A stretch of 64,000 bases of DNA from Candidatus Protochlamydia sp. (GCA_013695355.1 JACDAQ010000006.1:113960-177959); one strand, 5' to 3'; positions 1 through 8,231 are shown, numbered from the stretch's first letter. Notes: generated by a model from the letters alone, not told the origin. Numbers and translations are program-made.

Positions 1-752
1 AAGGAGAAGTAGCCGTACGTTGCCCTAATGAAGAGGGGTGCGAAGAGCAGCAAATCAGAAGGCTGGCTTATTTTGTGGGCAAACAGGCAATGGACATCAA
101 TCATATGGGTGAAAAAGTCATCATACAGTTGTTCATGAAAGGATTTGTAAAAACTCCGGCAGATATTTACGCCTTGACCGAAACTGAAATTTCTCAGTTG
201 ACTGGCTTTAAAATAAAATCCATTCAAAACTTAATGGAAAGCATAAAAAAATCGAAGAACGTCCCTCTTGAGCGCTTCATTATGGCTTTGGGAATTAAAT
301 ATGTGGGAAAAGGAACAGCTGAACTGCTGGCCGCACGCGCAGGAAATATGGAAACATTGATGGGCATGAGCTCAGCAGAACTATTGAAAATAGAAGGAGT
401 AGGGGAAAAGGTTGCCAATGCGGTGGTGGAACATTTTGCGACTCCTCGCCATCGTCTGGAGGTTCGTCAGTTATTAGCATCAGGTGTTAATCCTTCCGTA
501 AGGGAAATTCAATTTTTTGGGGAACACCCTTTTCAGGGCAAAATTTTTGTGCTCACCGGTAGTTTGGAGCATTATACCCGGTCAGGGGCTGCAAGTCTGA
601 TCAAAGAAAGGGGAGGCAAAGTCGTGGACTCAGTCAGTAAAAAAACTAATTATGTTCTTGCAGGGTCTGAAGCCGGGTCAAAGCTCGAAAAGGCTCGTTC
701 ATTGGGAGTTCCAATCTTAAAGGAAGAAGAATTTATTAATTTATTAACTTGA
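1..752 (+). CDS. ligA: NAD-dependent DNA ligase LigA, C-terminal part (cut by window edge)
   Basis: LigA seals nicks in duplex DNA using NAD+. The frame is open from the left edge of the window and begins inside the protein. The first residues contain the second half of the Cys4 zinc finger (RCPNEEGC), followed by AMDINHMGEKVI, which aligns with the LigA segment after the finger. Helix-hairpin-helix repeats follow (for example IEGVGEKVANAV). A BRCT domain closes the protein, with GKIFVLTGSLEHYTR and SKKTNYVLAGSEAGSKLEKA. The adenylation and OB domains lie outside the window. An internal GTG at 75 is not the real start because homology continues upstream of it. The gene looks intact as far as it can be seen. 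Confidence 0.95.
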   Translation, partial: GEVAVRCPNEEGCEEQQIRRLAYFVGKQAMDINHMGEKVIIQLFMKGFVKTPADIYALTETEISQLTGFKIKSIQNLMESIKKSKNVPLERFIMALGIKYVGKGTAELLAARAGNMETLMGMSSAELLKIEGVGEKVANAVVEHFATPRHRLEVRQLLASGVNPSVREIQFFGEHPFQGKIFVLTGSLEHYTRSGAASLIKERGGKVVDSVSKKTNYVLAGSEAGSKLEKARSLGVPILKEEEFINLLT

Positions 753-837
753 GGCAATCGTCTGCTTGCATAATACTTATGGGTTTTGTATGGTAAATTT
801 TTCGGAAAAAACCCCCATTTTAAGGATGGTATCACTT

Positions 838-1458
838 ATGCTCAAACCAATTTTTTCTAAATCTTTTCGACAAGCAGTATTATTTTCTCAACTTCTTGCC
901 GTCTCAATCAGCATGAGCGGCTGCGTCTGCACTGATTCTAAGAAACATTCAGCAAAAAATAAAAACCGCAACAATGAAATCGCCGACGCAGGGATCATTA
1001 CTGCTAATCGGAGCAAAAAAGCTACCGCCACGATCAGGGCGTTTAAAGGGAATGAAATCCATGGTACCGTGACTTTTACGCAAATGGCGGATGGGGTTAA
1101 AATTGTAGCTGATATTGAAGGGCTAAAGCCGGGCAAGCATGGATTTCATGTGCATGAATTTGGGGAATGCAAAGGAGATGGCGAGAGCGCTGGCGGACAT
1201 TTCAATCCAACCAAGCATAAGCATGGGGGGCCTGATAGCGAAGAAAGGCATGTGGGGGATTTAGGGAACCTTGATGCAGATTCGAACGGCCGTGCCCATT
1301 ACGAACGTATCGATAAGATGATCCAATTGGAAGGCGAAAATTCGGTGATAGGACATTCCATCATTATTCATGCGGATGAAGACGATCTAATAACGCAGCC
1401 TACAGGTGCTTCAGGAGCTAAAATTGCATGCGGCCTGATCGAGGCTGAAAAGAATTAA
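838..1458 (+). CDS. sodC: Cu/Zn superoxide dismutase, predicted lipoprotein
   Basis: This enzyme converts superoxide to oxygen and hydrogen peroxide outside the cytoplasm. The family signature is complete: HGFHVHEFGEC, GGHFNP, HGGP, HVGDLGNL and a C-terminal SGAKIACGLI, giving the copper/zinc ligand histidines and the disulfide cysteines. I start at the ATG at 838, giving 206 residues. An n-region (MLKPIFSKSFRQ), a hydrophobic stretch and the lipobox SMSGC with Cys29 follow, so a membrane-anchored lipoprotein is predicted. ATG at 826 is a possible alternative; the frame is also open from 766. A Lys/Asn-rich linker of about 40 residues separates the lipobox from the enzyme domain. A role against host-derived superoxide is an inference. 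Confidence 0.93.
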   Translation: MLKPIFSKSFRQAVLFSQLLAVSISMSGCVCTDSKKHSAKNKNRNNEIADAGIITANRSKKATATIRAFKGNEIHGTVTFTQMADGVKIVADIEGLKPGKHGFHVHEFGECKGDGESAGGHFNPTKHKHGGPDSEERHVGDLGNLDADSNGRAHYERIDKMIQLEGENSVIGHSIIIHADEDDLITQPTGASGAKIACGLIEAEKN

Positions 1459-1504
1459 TCATGTAGCGTAGATTTTAGCCTGCGTTGACTTAGCCCAGCG
1501 TATG

Positions 1505-1700
1505 TAGCGTAGACTTTAGTCTGCGTTTGTTTTCACAGGCTTCAGCCTGTGTATTAGCGCGACTGCAATCAGCGTAGATTTCAGAACCTGTTCATAGATA
1601 TTGAACAGGTTCTTAAATATCGCGCTGCTTGGCTATGGCATGAAAGTGAAAACGGGCAGGCTGAAGCTTGCCAAAACAAACGCAGACTGAAGTCTATGCC
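1505..1700. repeat. Large imperfect palindromic intergenic element with a nested hairpin repeat
   Basis: Two arms of about 44 bases (1505-1548 and 1656-1700) are near-complementary. Both carry the motif GCGTAGACTTTAGTCTGCG or its complement, then TTTGTTTT, then a CAGGCTTCAGCCTG-type block. Near the centre sits a perfect 11-bp hairpin (1583-1613) of a second repeat family found elsewhere in the window. A partial extra copy of the GCGTAGATTTTAGCCTGCG motif lies at 1465-1500. The right arm runs into the 3' end of miaB, whose stop codon (1694-1696) lies inside it. It could act as a bidirectional terminator or be a non-autonomous element. Confidence 0.7.
1583..1613. repeat. Hairpin repeat, reference copy (AGAACCTGTTC / GAACAGGTTCT)
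   Basis: A perfect 11-bp inverted repeat with the 9-base loop ATAGATATT. Closely related copies occur at 36057-36087, 51502-51534, 60556-60587, about 60920-60946 and 63748-63781, and a single arm lies at 38173-38187. The shared core is CATAGATATTGAACAGGTTC. All copies are intergenic. Confidence 0.85.
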
Positions 1701-3010
1701 ACTTCTCCTAAAAGGGTCTGGTTGCTGCAGCCATGGATTTTTATTTGCTGCAGCGTTCCAATCAGTTCATCTCCGCCTGGAAAAAGGACGTTTTTCCAGC
1801 AGCGTGTCCTTCCCTTTAACATCCCTTCGCCCTTTGAGTTCTTTTTTTCAATCAGAACTTCCACTGTCTCGCCTAAAAGTACTTGCCGCTGCTTAACATA
1901 GAATTTTTCCTGAAGCTGAAGAAGCCGCTGCAAGCGTGCCTGCTTGACTTCTTCGGAAATATCATCCCGCCAGCGCATGGCAGGTGTTCCCTTACGGGGG
2001 CTATAAGAAAAAAGGAAGGCAACGGAATATTCGATCTCCTTTAATAGCCGGTAGGTTTCTTCGAACTCCTCTTCAGTTTCTGTAGGAAATCCAACGATAA
2101 TATCTGTTCCTAAAGCCACATGAGGTACAATTTCCCTGAGGAGTTGAACTTTTTCTAAATATTGTTCGATGGTATAGATGCGATGCATCTTTTTTAAGAT
2201 GCGGTTTGAACCTGCCTGAAGGGGGAAATGAACAAATTCGCAAAGTGTTTTTAGATCACGCACCGCTTCCATCAATTCCCGCGTAATGTCAACCGGGTGG
2301 CTGGTCATAAAGCGGACCCTTTCCAAGCCTGGAATGTTATCAAGCTGATATAGCAGATCATGAAATAAGCAGTTCCATTCAAGCTTGTCTTTGCCATAAC
2401 TATTAACGTTTTGTCCTAGAAGAGTCACTTCTTTATAGCCCTGGTCGACTAAATGGCGGCACTCTTCCACAATGCTTTCTGGAGTGCGGGATACCTCAGA
2501 TCCCCTCGTATAAGGGACGACACAATAGGTGCAGAATTTATCGCACCCTCTAATGATCGATACGTAGGCTTTAACTTTATCTTCCCTTTTGGCGTTGATA
2601 TAATCCAGCTCAAACTCAAAATGATCATCTGTGCGGATCGTCTGTTTTCCCGAAGCCAGAACTTCGTCTAAAACATGGTTGAGATCATGAATGTTATTTG
2701 TTCCTAGAACAAAATCTATATGCGGAAGTTTTTGGAAAAGGGAATCTTTTTTAGCATTTGCCATGCATCCTGTCACTCCGATGATGGCCTGGCTTTGCTT
2801 AGTCAGTCCCAGGAGTCCAAGTTTGCCCATCACCTTTCTTTCCGCCAAATCCCGAATGGAGCAGGTATTGTAAATGAGCAGATCGGCTTCCGTTTCATCA
2901 TGGCTTCGCACCAAACCGCGATTTTCGAGCTGGCCGATCATGATTTCAGAATCAAGTTCGTTCATTTGACAGCCATAGGTCCTGACGAAAAATTTTTTAA
3001 GTTGGCGCAT
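1694..3010 (-). CDS. miaB: tRNA-2-methylthio-N6-dimethylallyladenosine synthase MiaB
   Basis: MiaB is a radical-SAM enzyme that adds a methylthio group to i6A37 in tRNAs reading codons that start with U. The protein has 438 residues, normal for the family. The N-terminal UPF0004 domain holds the auxiliary-cluster cysteines Cys14 (TYGCQMNELDSE), Cys50 (NTCSIRD) and Cys82 (VTGCMA). The radical-SAM motif CDKFCTYC has Cys156, 160 and 163. A TRAM domain ends the protein (GETVEVLIEKKNSKGEGMLKGR-type segment). The last residues and stop codon lie inside a palindromic repeat, so the extreme C-terminus may have been reshaped by that insertion. The ATG at 3010 has no strong alternative. Confidence 0.95.
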   Translation of the reverse strand: MRQLKKFFVRTYGCQMNELDSEIMIGQLENRGLVRSHDETEADLLIYNTCSIRDLAERKVMGKLGLLGLTKQSQAIIGVTGCMANAKKDSLFQKLPHIDFVLGTNNIHDLNHVLDEVLASGKQTIRTDDHFEFELDYINAKREDKVKAYVSIIRGCDKFCTYCVVPYTRGSEVSRTPESIVEECRHLVDQGYKEVTLLGQNVNSYGKDKLEWNCLFHDLLYQLDNIPGLERVRFMTSHPVDITRELMEAVRDLKTLCEFVHFPLQAGSNRILKKMHRIYTIEQYLEKVQLLREIVPHVALGTDIIVGFPTETEEEFEETYRLLKEIEYSVAFLFSYSPRKGTPAMRWRDDISEEVKQARLQRLLQLQEKFYVKQRQVLLGETVEVLIEKKNSKGEGMLKGRTRCWKNVLFPGGDELIGTLQQIKIHGCSNQTLLGEVA

Positions 3011-3150
3011 AAATTATTCTGGGGTTAAAAAAGTCTGCTAAATTTAGAGAACTAAGCGAGATTAACGAAGGGCGGTTCCTTTCTAAATATCACTTAAAAA
3101 GCTCAAATGTTAACGCATAAAGATCTTTATTTCAACTGCGAAAAAAAGGC

Positions 3151-3179
3151 TTGGCAAAAATAGCTGTAAGCTTTATGAT
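3151..3179 (+). promoter_or_regulatory. Sigma-70-type promoter upstream of rplM-rpsI
   Basis: TTGGCA (3151-3156), a 17-base spacer and TATGAT (3174-3179), about 85 bases before the rplM start. Both hexamers differ from consensus by one base, which fits a strongly expressed ribosomal protein operon. Confidence 0.7.
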
Positions 3180-3263
3180 AATCCCTTTCAAACATCTGGT
3201 TTAGCATTCGAGAAAAGGAGTGCTTTCCGGATAAGAGTAAAACTCACGCAAAGGTTCGAAGAC

Positions 3264-3704
3264 ATGCAACAAAATGGAAAAACTTTTATTCCGAAAAAGG
3301 CCGACCAAAAGCAGAATTGGTTTATTTTAGATGCCTCCGGAAAAACTTTAGGCCGCTTAACATCTGAAATTGCAAAAATATTATGTGGAAAACATAAGCC
3401 AACTTTTACTACATTCATGGATTGTGGAGATGGCGTTATTGTCATCAATGCTGAAAAAGTGGCAGTTACAGGTTCAAAAGCAGCCCAAAAAATCTATCGC
3501 TATTATACGGGATCAATGAGCGGCTTACGCGAGATACCTTACCGTACAATGCAAGCCCGCAAGCCAGAGTATATTATTGAACATGCGGTCAAAGGGATGA
3601 TGCCAAAAACACGATTAGCAAGGCTGCAAATTAAAAAGCTGCGGGTTTTCGCTGGCGATAAGCATGATCAGGCAGCACAAAAGCCAATTCAAGTTAACAT
3701 TTAA
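3264..3704 (+). CDS. rplM: 50S ribosomal protein L13
   Basis: A large-subunit ribosomal protein that binds 23S rRNA early in assembly. The 146 residues match the usual length. Recognisable segments are [19 protein letters not shown] near the N-terminus, a [18 protein letters not shown] stretch and [20 protein letters not shown] near the C-terminus. It is followed after 14 bases by rpsI, the standard L13-S9 operon. A good sigma-70-like promoter lies upstream. Confidence 0.97.
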   Translation: MQQNGKTFIPKKADQKQNWFILDASGKTLGRLTSEIAKILCGKHKPTFTTFMDCGDGVIVINAEKVAVTGSKAAQKIYRYYTGSMSGLREIPYRTMQARKPEYIIEHAVKGMMPKTRLARLQIKKLRVFAGDKHDQAAQKPIQVNI

Positions 3705-3718
3705 GCACTAAGAGGATT

Positions 3719-4108
3719 ATGTTAGAAGAAACAGTAGCAACTGGACGACGAAAAACAGCTGTTGCGTCCATTAGACTTAGAAGCGGCAATGGTCAAATTG
3801 ATATTAACGGAAGAGCCTTTCAAGAGTATTTTCCTCTTGAAATCCAACGTAGGACAGTATTTGCACCTCTTGAAAAACTAGGCGGCAATTCCCGTTATAA
3901 TATGATCATTCGCGTAAAGGGTGGAGGCATTGAAGCGCAGGCAGTAGCCATTCGCTTGGGCTTGGCCCGTGCACTTGTCCAAAATGATGAAAATTTAAGA
4001 CATGAATTTAAAACGCATGGCTTTTTAACGCGCGATTCACGCAAGAAAGAACGTAAGAAATATGGCCGCGCAGGCGCCCGTAAACGCTTCCAGTTTTCTA
4101 AGCGTTAA
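3719..4108 (+). CDS. rpsI: 30S ribosomal protein S9
   Basis: A small-subunit head protein whose C-terminal tail reaches the P-site tRNA. The 129-residue product shows the family start ([14 protein letters not shown]), the central [10 protein letters not shown] segment, and the basic C-terminus ending KRFQFSKR. The typical terminal SKR is intact. AGAGG precedes the ATG. It is co-transcribed with rplM and followed by a rho-independent terminator. Confidence 0.97.
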   Translation: MLEETVATGRRKTAVASIRLRSGNGQIDINGRAFQEYFPLEIQRRTVFAPLEKLGGNSRYNMIIRVKGGGIEAQAVAIRLGLARALVQNDENLRHEFKTHGFLTRDSRKKERKKYGRAGARKRFQFSKR

Positions 4109-4150
4109 AAACATTTATGGCGTAGTTTTAAAACTACGTTATTTAGTTTC

Positions 4151-4181
4151 AAAGGCACAAATTTTTTGTGCCTTTTTTTTT
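4151..4181 (+). terminator. Rho-independent terminator of rplM-rpsI
   Basis: The stem AAAGGCACAAA / TTTGTGCCTTT is followed by a run of T, about 45 bases after the rpsI stop. A smaller hairpin (GGCGTAGT...ACTACGTT, 4118-4140) lies just before it. Confidence 0.88.
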
Positions 4182-4255
4182 GCAGTCATATCTAAAAGCA
4201 CCAATAACTCTACCAATTAATTTAATAACATTATCTCATTGAAAGTTAGGGGTAT

Positions 4256-4374
4256 TCGACCTTTTTTTAAGAAATGAATATCAAATCCATATGCTTGAAG
4301 AGCGAAGGGTGAAGATAGGGCGTGAGAGCTCCCTTTTTAATAGCGAGGAGAAAACCCCAAAATTCAGGTTAATA
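4256..4374 (+). repeat. Directional intergenic repeat (family B), copy 1
   Basis: The segment runs from about ATTCGACCTTTTTTTAAG through ATATGCTTGAAGA and GGGTGAAGATAGGGCGTGAG to a terminal TTCAGGTTAATA. Similar segments occur at 50343-50434 in the same orientation and at 51397-51499 inverted. No coding frame is apparent. Confidence 0.65.
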
Positions 4375-4428
4375 ATATGAATGCTCATCAGGGGAGCAAA
4401 TAATTGTGCGAGGTTAACATGCTAGAAC

Positions 4429-4890
4429 AAAACGCGGAGGAAAGGAGACGCGGAGGCGCGGGGCTGATTGATGAAAGGCTGATTGAAAATAAAATTACTT
4501 CTTCCATCATTGCTGCTGCTATTGAAGTTCATACGGTTTTGGGTGGTCCAGGGATGTTAGAGTATTTATGAGATGCTTTAGCTTATGAGTTTGAACTCAG
4601 AAAGATTTCCTTTAAGCGACAATTACCGTACCAGTGCTTTACAAGGGAATGCCTGTGAGAGATGCATTACAACTGGATCTCTTGGTCGATGGTCATTGTT
4701 GAGGTTAAAGCCACTGAAAGCCTACATGCGGTTCACGCTGCTCAAGTATTAAATTATTTACGCCTTACTCAACATAGATTAGGACTGGTTTTAAATTTTG
4801 GACAGCCACTTCTGCGTGAGGGAATTACTAGATTGGTTAATCAATTTTAATTTTCTCAGTGTCTCCGCGCCCCCGGTCTCCGCGTTTTCT
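4429..4890. mobile_element. GxxExxY gene remnant bounded by GC-rich inverted repeats
   Basis: The left boundary AAAACGCGGAGGAAAGGAG and GCGGAGGCGCGGGG (4429-4463) pairs imperfectly with the right boundary GTCTCCGCGCCCCCGGTCTC and CGCGTTTTC (4859-4890). The only content is one decayed GxxExxY gene. The GC-rich ends contrast strongly with the AT-rich surroundings. No transposase is present. That this is or was a mobile unit is an inference. Confidence 0.5.
4464..4850 (+). pseudogene. GxxExxY family protein (PD-(D/E)XK-like), degraded
   Basis: The reading frame can be followed across three frames. It runs LIDERLIENKITSSIIAAAI, then EVHTVLGGPGMLEY, an in-frame TGA at 4569, and DALAYEFELRKISFKRQ. 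A frameshift follows near 4630, giving VPVLYKGMPVRDALQLDLLV. A second shift near 4690 gives IVEVKATESLHAVHAAQVLN and YLRLTQHRLGLVLNFG to the end. This is the GxxExxY family (PF13366 type); its typical LLESVYEDAL motif is interrupted by the stop, while the VEVKA motif survives. One nonsense and at least two frameshift changes make it non-functional. The family's biological role is not established. Confidence 0.8.
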
Positions 4891-5101
4891 TTATTTGCTA
4901 CCAAATCATCCTACGAGCGAAACTTTAGATAAAGCTGCTTGATATAATCTAAAACAATTTAGTTTTTTTGCTAACCAGAGAGGCTTCAGTCAATCTCTTA
5001 ATCTTGCCAATTTAGTTGCAATGCGCCATCAGACTATCTGTGCAACAAGGCCGATTATCATTTTACTTGTTCTTTACTCTGCTTTAAGAAGCTTAATAAA
5101 C

Positions 5102-5145
5102 AAAAAAAAAGCCGCCAAATAGATTTTAAAGCTATTGAGCGGCTT
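5102..5145 (-). terminator. Rho-independent terminator of the Ig-like repeat gene
   Basis: On the minus strand AAGCCGCTCAATAG pairs with CTATTTGGCGGCTT and is followed by nine T. It begins about 20 bases after the stop of the Ig-like repeat gene. Confidence 0.85.
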
Positions 5146-5165
5146 ATTGACTTATCTATCTACTA

Positions 5166-8100
5166 TTAACCTAATCCCCCATCTTTTAGCCACTTCTTCT
5201 TACTGGCGCACCGTTCGTTTTTCTTAATCCTAATGGAGAAAGTCTGACTGCTTGCACAGCCGCTTGCGTCTGTACCTGTAATTGTAAAGTTAAAAGTTCC
5301 CTTTTGTGTAGGGATGCCAGAAATCACTCCACTGATAGGATTTAAAATGAGCCCGGGTGGAAGCATTCCATTTGTTACTTCAAAATTAAATGCTCCTATA
5401 CCCCCATTAGCCCCGATGGAACGATTAAAATGCTTTCCAACTCTGCCTTCTGGGCAGGAAAGGGGGCTAAATGTAATCACCGGGCAGATAGTGATGCTGG
5501 CATTTAAAGTAATGGCGCAGCAATCTGAATCACAGCTATTGAAGTCGGTCGCTGTAATTGTAAAGGCATAAGTACCGCTTGCCGTTGGAGTTCCGGAAAT
5601 TAAAGCCGTTCTAGTGCCTGAGCCGCTTAAGACTAATCCCGGCGGAAGAGATCCTTCTGATATGATAAAATTATAGGCCGAAGCAACCCCCCTAGAAACT
5701 GTAAGCGATGTCCCTGATGAAAAAGGTACGCCGACCAAACCGTTTACAGGAGAAAGCGGACCAAGGGTAGCTAAAGGACAATTAATGATGATGGCGTAAG
5801 CTATGCGCGCCACACACCCATTGCGGTCTGTCACGGAAATTTCGAAAGTAAAAATACCTGCTTCAGTTGGGATTCCCGTAATCAATGCAGTTGATGGACT
5901 ATTATTAGTCAATATCAAGCCAGGGGGCAAAGTTCCGTTCGTTACCGAAAAGGTATAAGGAGCGGCTCCACCTGAGGCAGATAGCGTTTGTATATAAGGT
6001 GTTCCAAACGTGCCGGCAGAGAGAGTAGAGGGAGTAATCGTAATGGTCGGGCAATTAATCGAAATGATGTAAGGCATGAAAGCTTGGCAGCCCACAGCAT
6101 CTGTCACGCCAATGTTAAAACTAAACGAGCCTCTGGCAGTCGGTGTTCCAGAAATTTCTCCTGTGGTTGCATCTAAAAATAATCCGGGAGGTAGGCTACC
6201 GCCTGCAATACTATATGTATAAGGTGGCACACCTCCGGAAGCAGTGACAGTTTGTGAATAAGGTACGCCTGTTTGGCCCTCAGGCAGTGAAGATGGGGCA
6301 ATTATAATGTCTGGACAATCAATATTGACAGTATAATTCATGAAAGCCTGGCAGCCGTCAGCGTCTTCTACAGCAATATTAAAACTATAGATGCCTGGAT
6401 CAGTCGGTGTTCCTGAAATCGAACCGGTCAAGGGGTTCAAAAATAAGCCAGGCGGAAGCGTTCCGTTAGCTACGCTAAACGTATAGGGCAGGGTGCCTCC
6501 TACTACAGAGATTGTTGCGTTATACGGGATACCTGCCGTGCCATCCGGCAATGAGGTTGTCTCAATCAAAATATTTGGGCAGTTAACGCTTATTGTGTAA
6601 ATTGCGAAAGCTTGGCAGCCATTAACGTCCGTCACACTTATCTCAATAGTGTAAATGCCTGGAACAGTGGGCGTACCCGAAATGTTACCTGTCAAATCAT
6701 TTAAGAGCAATCCCGGAGGAAGACTTCCGCTTACTTCGGCAAAGGTATAAGGTGGTGTACCGCCTGAAACAGATATCGTTTGGGAATAGGGCACGCCAGT
6801 TGTACCATTTGGCAGAGATTCAGTATTAATTGTAAGGCTGGGGCAATTAACGATAAGGGTGTAAGCCCTGAAAGCCTGGCAGCCATCGGCGTCGGTTACG
6901 CTAATCTCAAAATTATAAATGCCCGCAGCTGTCGGGGTTCCCGAAATTATGCCCGTCAAATCATTTAAGGATAACCCTGGAGGAAGAGTGCCGCTTACCT
7001 CTGCAAATGTATAAGGCTGCGTGCCCCCTGAAACAACTATTTGTTGCGAATAGGGCGTGCCTGTTGCGCCGTTAGGCAGGGTAGTGGTATTAATTGTAAT
7101 ATCCGGGCAATTAATGGCCAATGTATAGATCTCAAATGCCTGGCAGCCATCAGCATCTGTCACGCTAATCTCAAAAGTATAAATGCCTGCAACCGTCGGC
7201 GTTCCCGAAATTTCGCCTGTCAAGTCATTTAAGAGCAATCCTGGAGGGAGAGTTCCGCTTTCCTCGCTAAATAGGTAGGGCGGCGTGCCTCCAGAAACTG
7301 ATATTGTTTGCGAATAAGGAGTGCCTGTCGTGCCATCAGGAAGCGAAGTTGTATTAATTGAAATGCTAGGGCAATTAATGATCACCGTATAATTTTGGAA
7401 AGCTTGGCAACCGTCAAAGTCTGTTGCGCTAATCGTAAAAGTATAAACGCCTGCAGCAGCGGGAGTTCCCGAAATCACACCGGTTAGGGGGTTCAAAACT
7501 AATCCCTGAGGAAGAGTTCCCATTTCGACGTTGAATGTATAGGGAGCTCTGCCTCCGGAAGCGCTGATCGTTTGCGAATAGGCTGTGCCTGTCGTTCCAT
7601 TGGGCAGGGTAGTTGTATTGATTGTAACAGCTGGACAATTGGCGGCAAGGGTATAAGTCATAAAACTTTGGCAGCCATTAGCGTCTGTGACGCTAATTTC
7701 AAAGCTAAAAAGCCCAGCCTCTGTCGGTGTTCCTGAGATCATACCTGTCATGCTATTAAGAAATAATCCTGGAGGAAGCTCTCCATCGATGCCAAAGGTG
7801 TAGGGCTGCGTGCCTCCTGAAACAGATATTGTTTGTGAATAAAAGACCCCCACGGTACTGGGAGGGAGTGAAGATGTATTGAAGGTGATAGGTCCGCAAG
7901 TAATCGTGATGGAGTAAGGTTGCACAATGGATGATTCAGCTGAATCATTCACAAAAAGAACGAAATTAGAAGTGCCTAAAGCGGTGGGTGTTCCTGAAAT
8001 AAGAGCGGTATCGGGGCCTGTAGTGGTCAGGGATAATCCTGAGGGAAGACTTCCCGCGGCAATGCTAAATGAATAAGGAGGTATTTCTCCGGAAGCGGTT

Positions 8101-8231
8101 ATTGTTTGTGAATAAAACGCACCAGTCGCGCCATTCGGCAGCGTAGTTGGGCTAAGCGTGATAGCACTCCAAAGGGCTGTAGTGGAAAGAACCACATAAA
8201 GAAAGAATGTTTGTAAAATAGGGAATTTCAT
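5166..8231 (-). CDS. Secreted protein of 11 tandem Ig-like (He_PIG-type) domains
   Basis: The 1021-residue product starts with a signal peptide (MKFPILQTFFLYVVLSTTALWS). The remainder is about 11 repeats of 85-95 residues. Each has the pattern TLPNGTTGTPYSQTISVSGG, then PPYTF, then GTLPPGL.LN.LTG.ISGTP, then a TFEISVTD..GCQAF strand, which is the putative-Ig (He_PIG) signature. Most repeats open with CP and carry GCQAF near the end, so one intra-domain disulfide per repeat is plausible. Repeats 3-7 are most alike; the first and the last two diverge. The tail is short and basic (KKNERCASKKKW) with no sortase or autotransporter domain. It may be a surface or periplasmic adhesin; the function is unproven. 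Start supported by AAGGTG 7 bases upstream. Confidence 0.85.
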   Translation of the reverse strand: MKFPILQTFFLYVVLSTTALWSAITLSPTTLPNGATGAFYSQTITASGEIPPYSFSIAAGSLPSGLSLTTTGPDTALISGTPTALGTSNFVLFVNDSAESSIVQPYSITITCGPITFNTSSLPPSTVGVFYSQTISVSGGTQPYTFGIDGELPPGLFLNSMTGMISGTPTEAGLFSFEISVTDANGCQSFMTYTLAANCPAVTINTTTLPNGTTGTAYSQTISASGGRAPYTFNVEMGTLPQGLVLNPLTGVISGTPAAAGVYTFTISATDFDGCQAFQNYTVIINCPSISINTTSLPDGTTGTPYSQTISVSGGTPPYLFSEESGTLPPGLLLNDLTGEISGTPTVAGIYTFEISVTDADGCQAFEIYTLAINCPDITINTTTLPNGATGTPYSQQIVVSGGTQPYTFAEVSGTLPPGLSLNDLTGIISGTPTAAGIYNFEISVTDADGCQAFRAYTLIVNCPSLTINTESLPNGTTGVPYSQTISVSGGTPPYTFAEVSGSLPPGLLLNDLTGNISGTPTVPGIYTIEISVTDVNGCQAFAIYTISVNCPNILIETTSLPDGTAGIPYNATISVVGGTLPYTFSVANGTLPPGLFLNPLTGSISGTPTDPGIYSFNIAVEDADGCQAFMNYTVNIDCPDIIIAPSSLPEGQTGVPYSQTVTASGGVPPYTYSIAGGSLPPGLFLDATTGEISGTPTARGSFSFNIGVTDAVGCQAFMPYIISINCPTITITPSTLSAGTFGTPYIQTLSASGGAAPYTFSVTNGTLPPGLILTNNSPSTALITGIPTEAGIFTFEISVTDRNGCVARIAYAIIINCPLATLGPLSPVNGLVGVPFSSGTSLTVSRGVASAYNFIISEGSLPPGLVLSGSGTRTALISGTPTASGTYAFTITATDFNSCDSDCCAITLNASITICPVITFSPLSCPEGRVGKHFNRSIGANGGIGAFNFEVTNGMLPPGLILNPISGVISGIPTQKGTFNFTITGTDASGCASSQTFSIRIKKNERCASKKKWLKDGGLG

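Noticed and set aside
1668..1901. Plus-strand frames across the miaB 3' end
   Set aside because: Antisense to miaB and starting in the palindromic repeat; no supporting motif.
4662..4850. 62-residue frame taken as a separate gene
   Set aside because: From the VEVKA motif onward it is the last part of the degraded GxxExxY gene rather than an independent gene.
5166..8231. Regularly spaced similar DNA segments that might suggest a CRISPR array
   Set aside because: The period is about 265 bases, matches the coding repeats of the Ig-like protein, stays in frame and has no short identical repeat with unique spacers.
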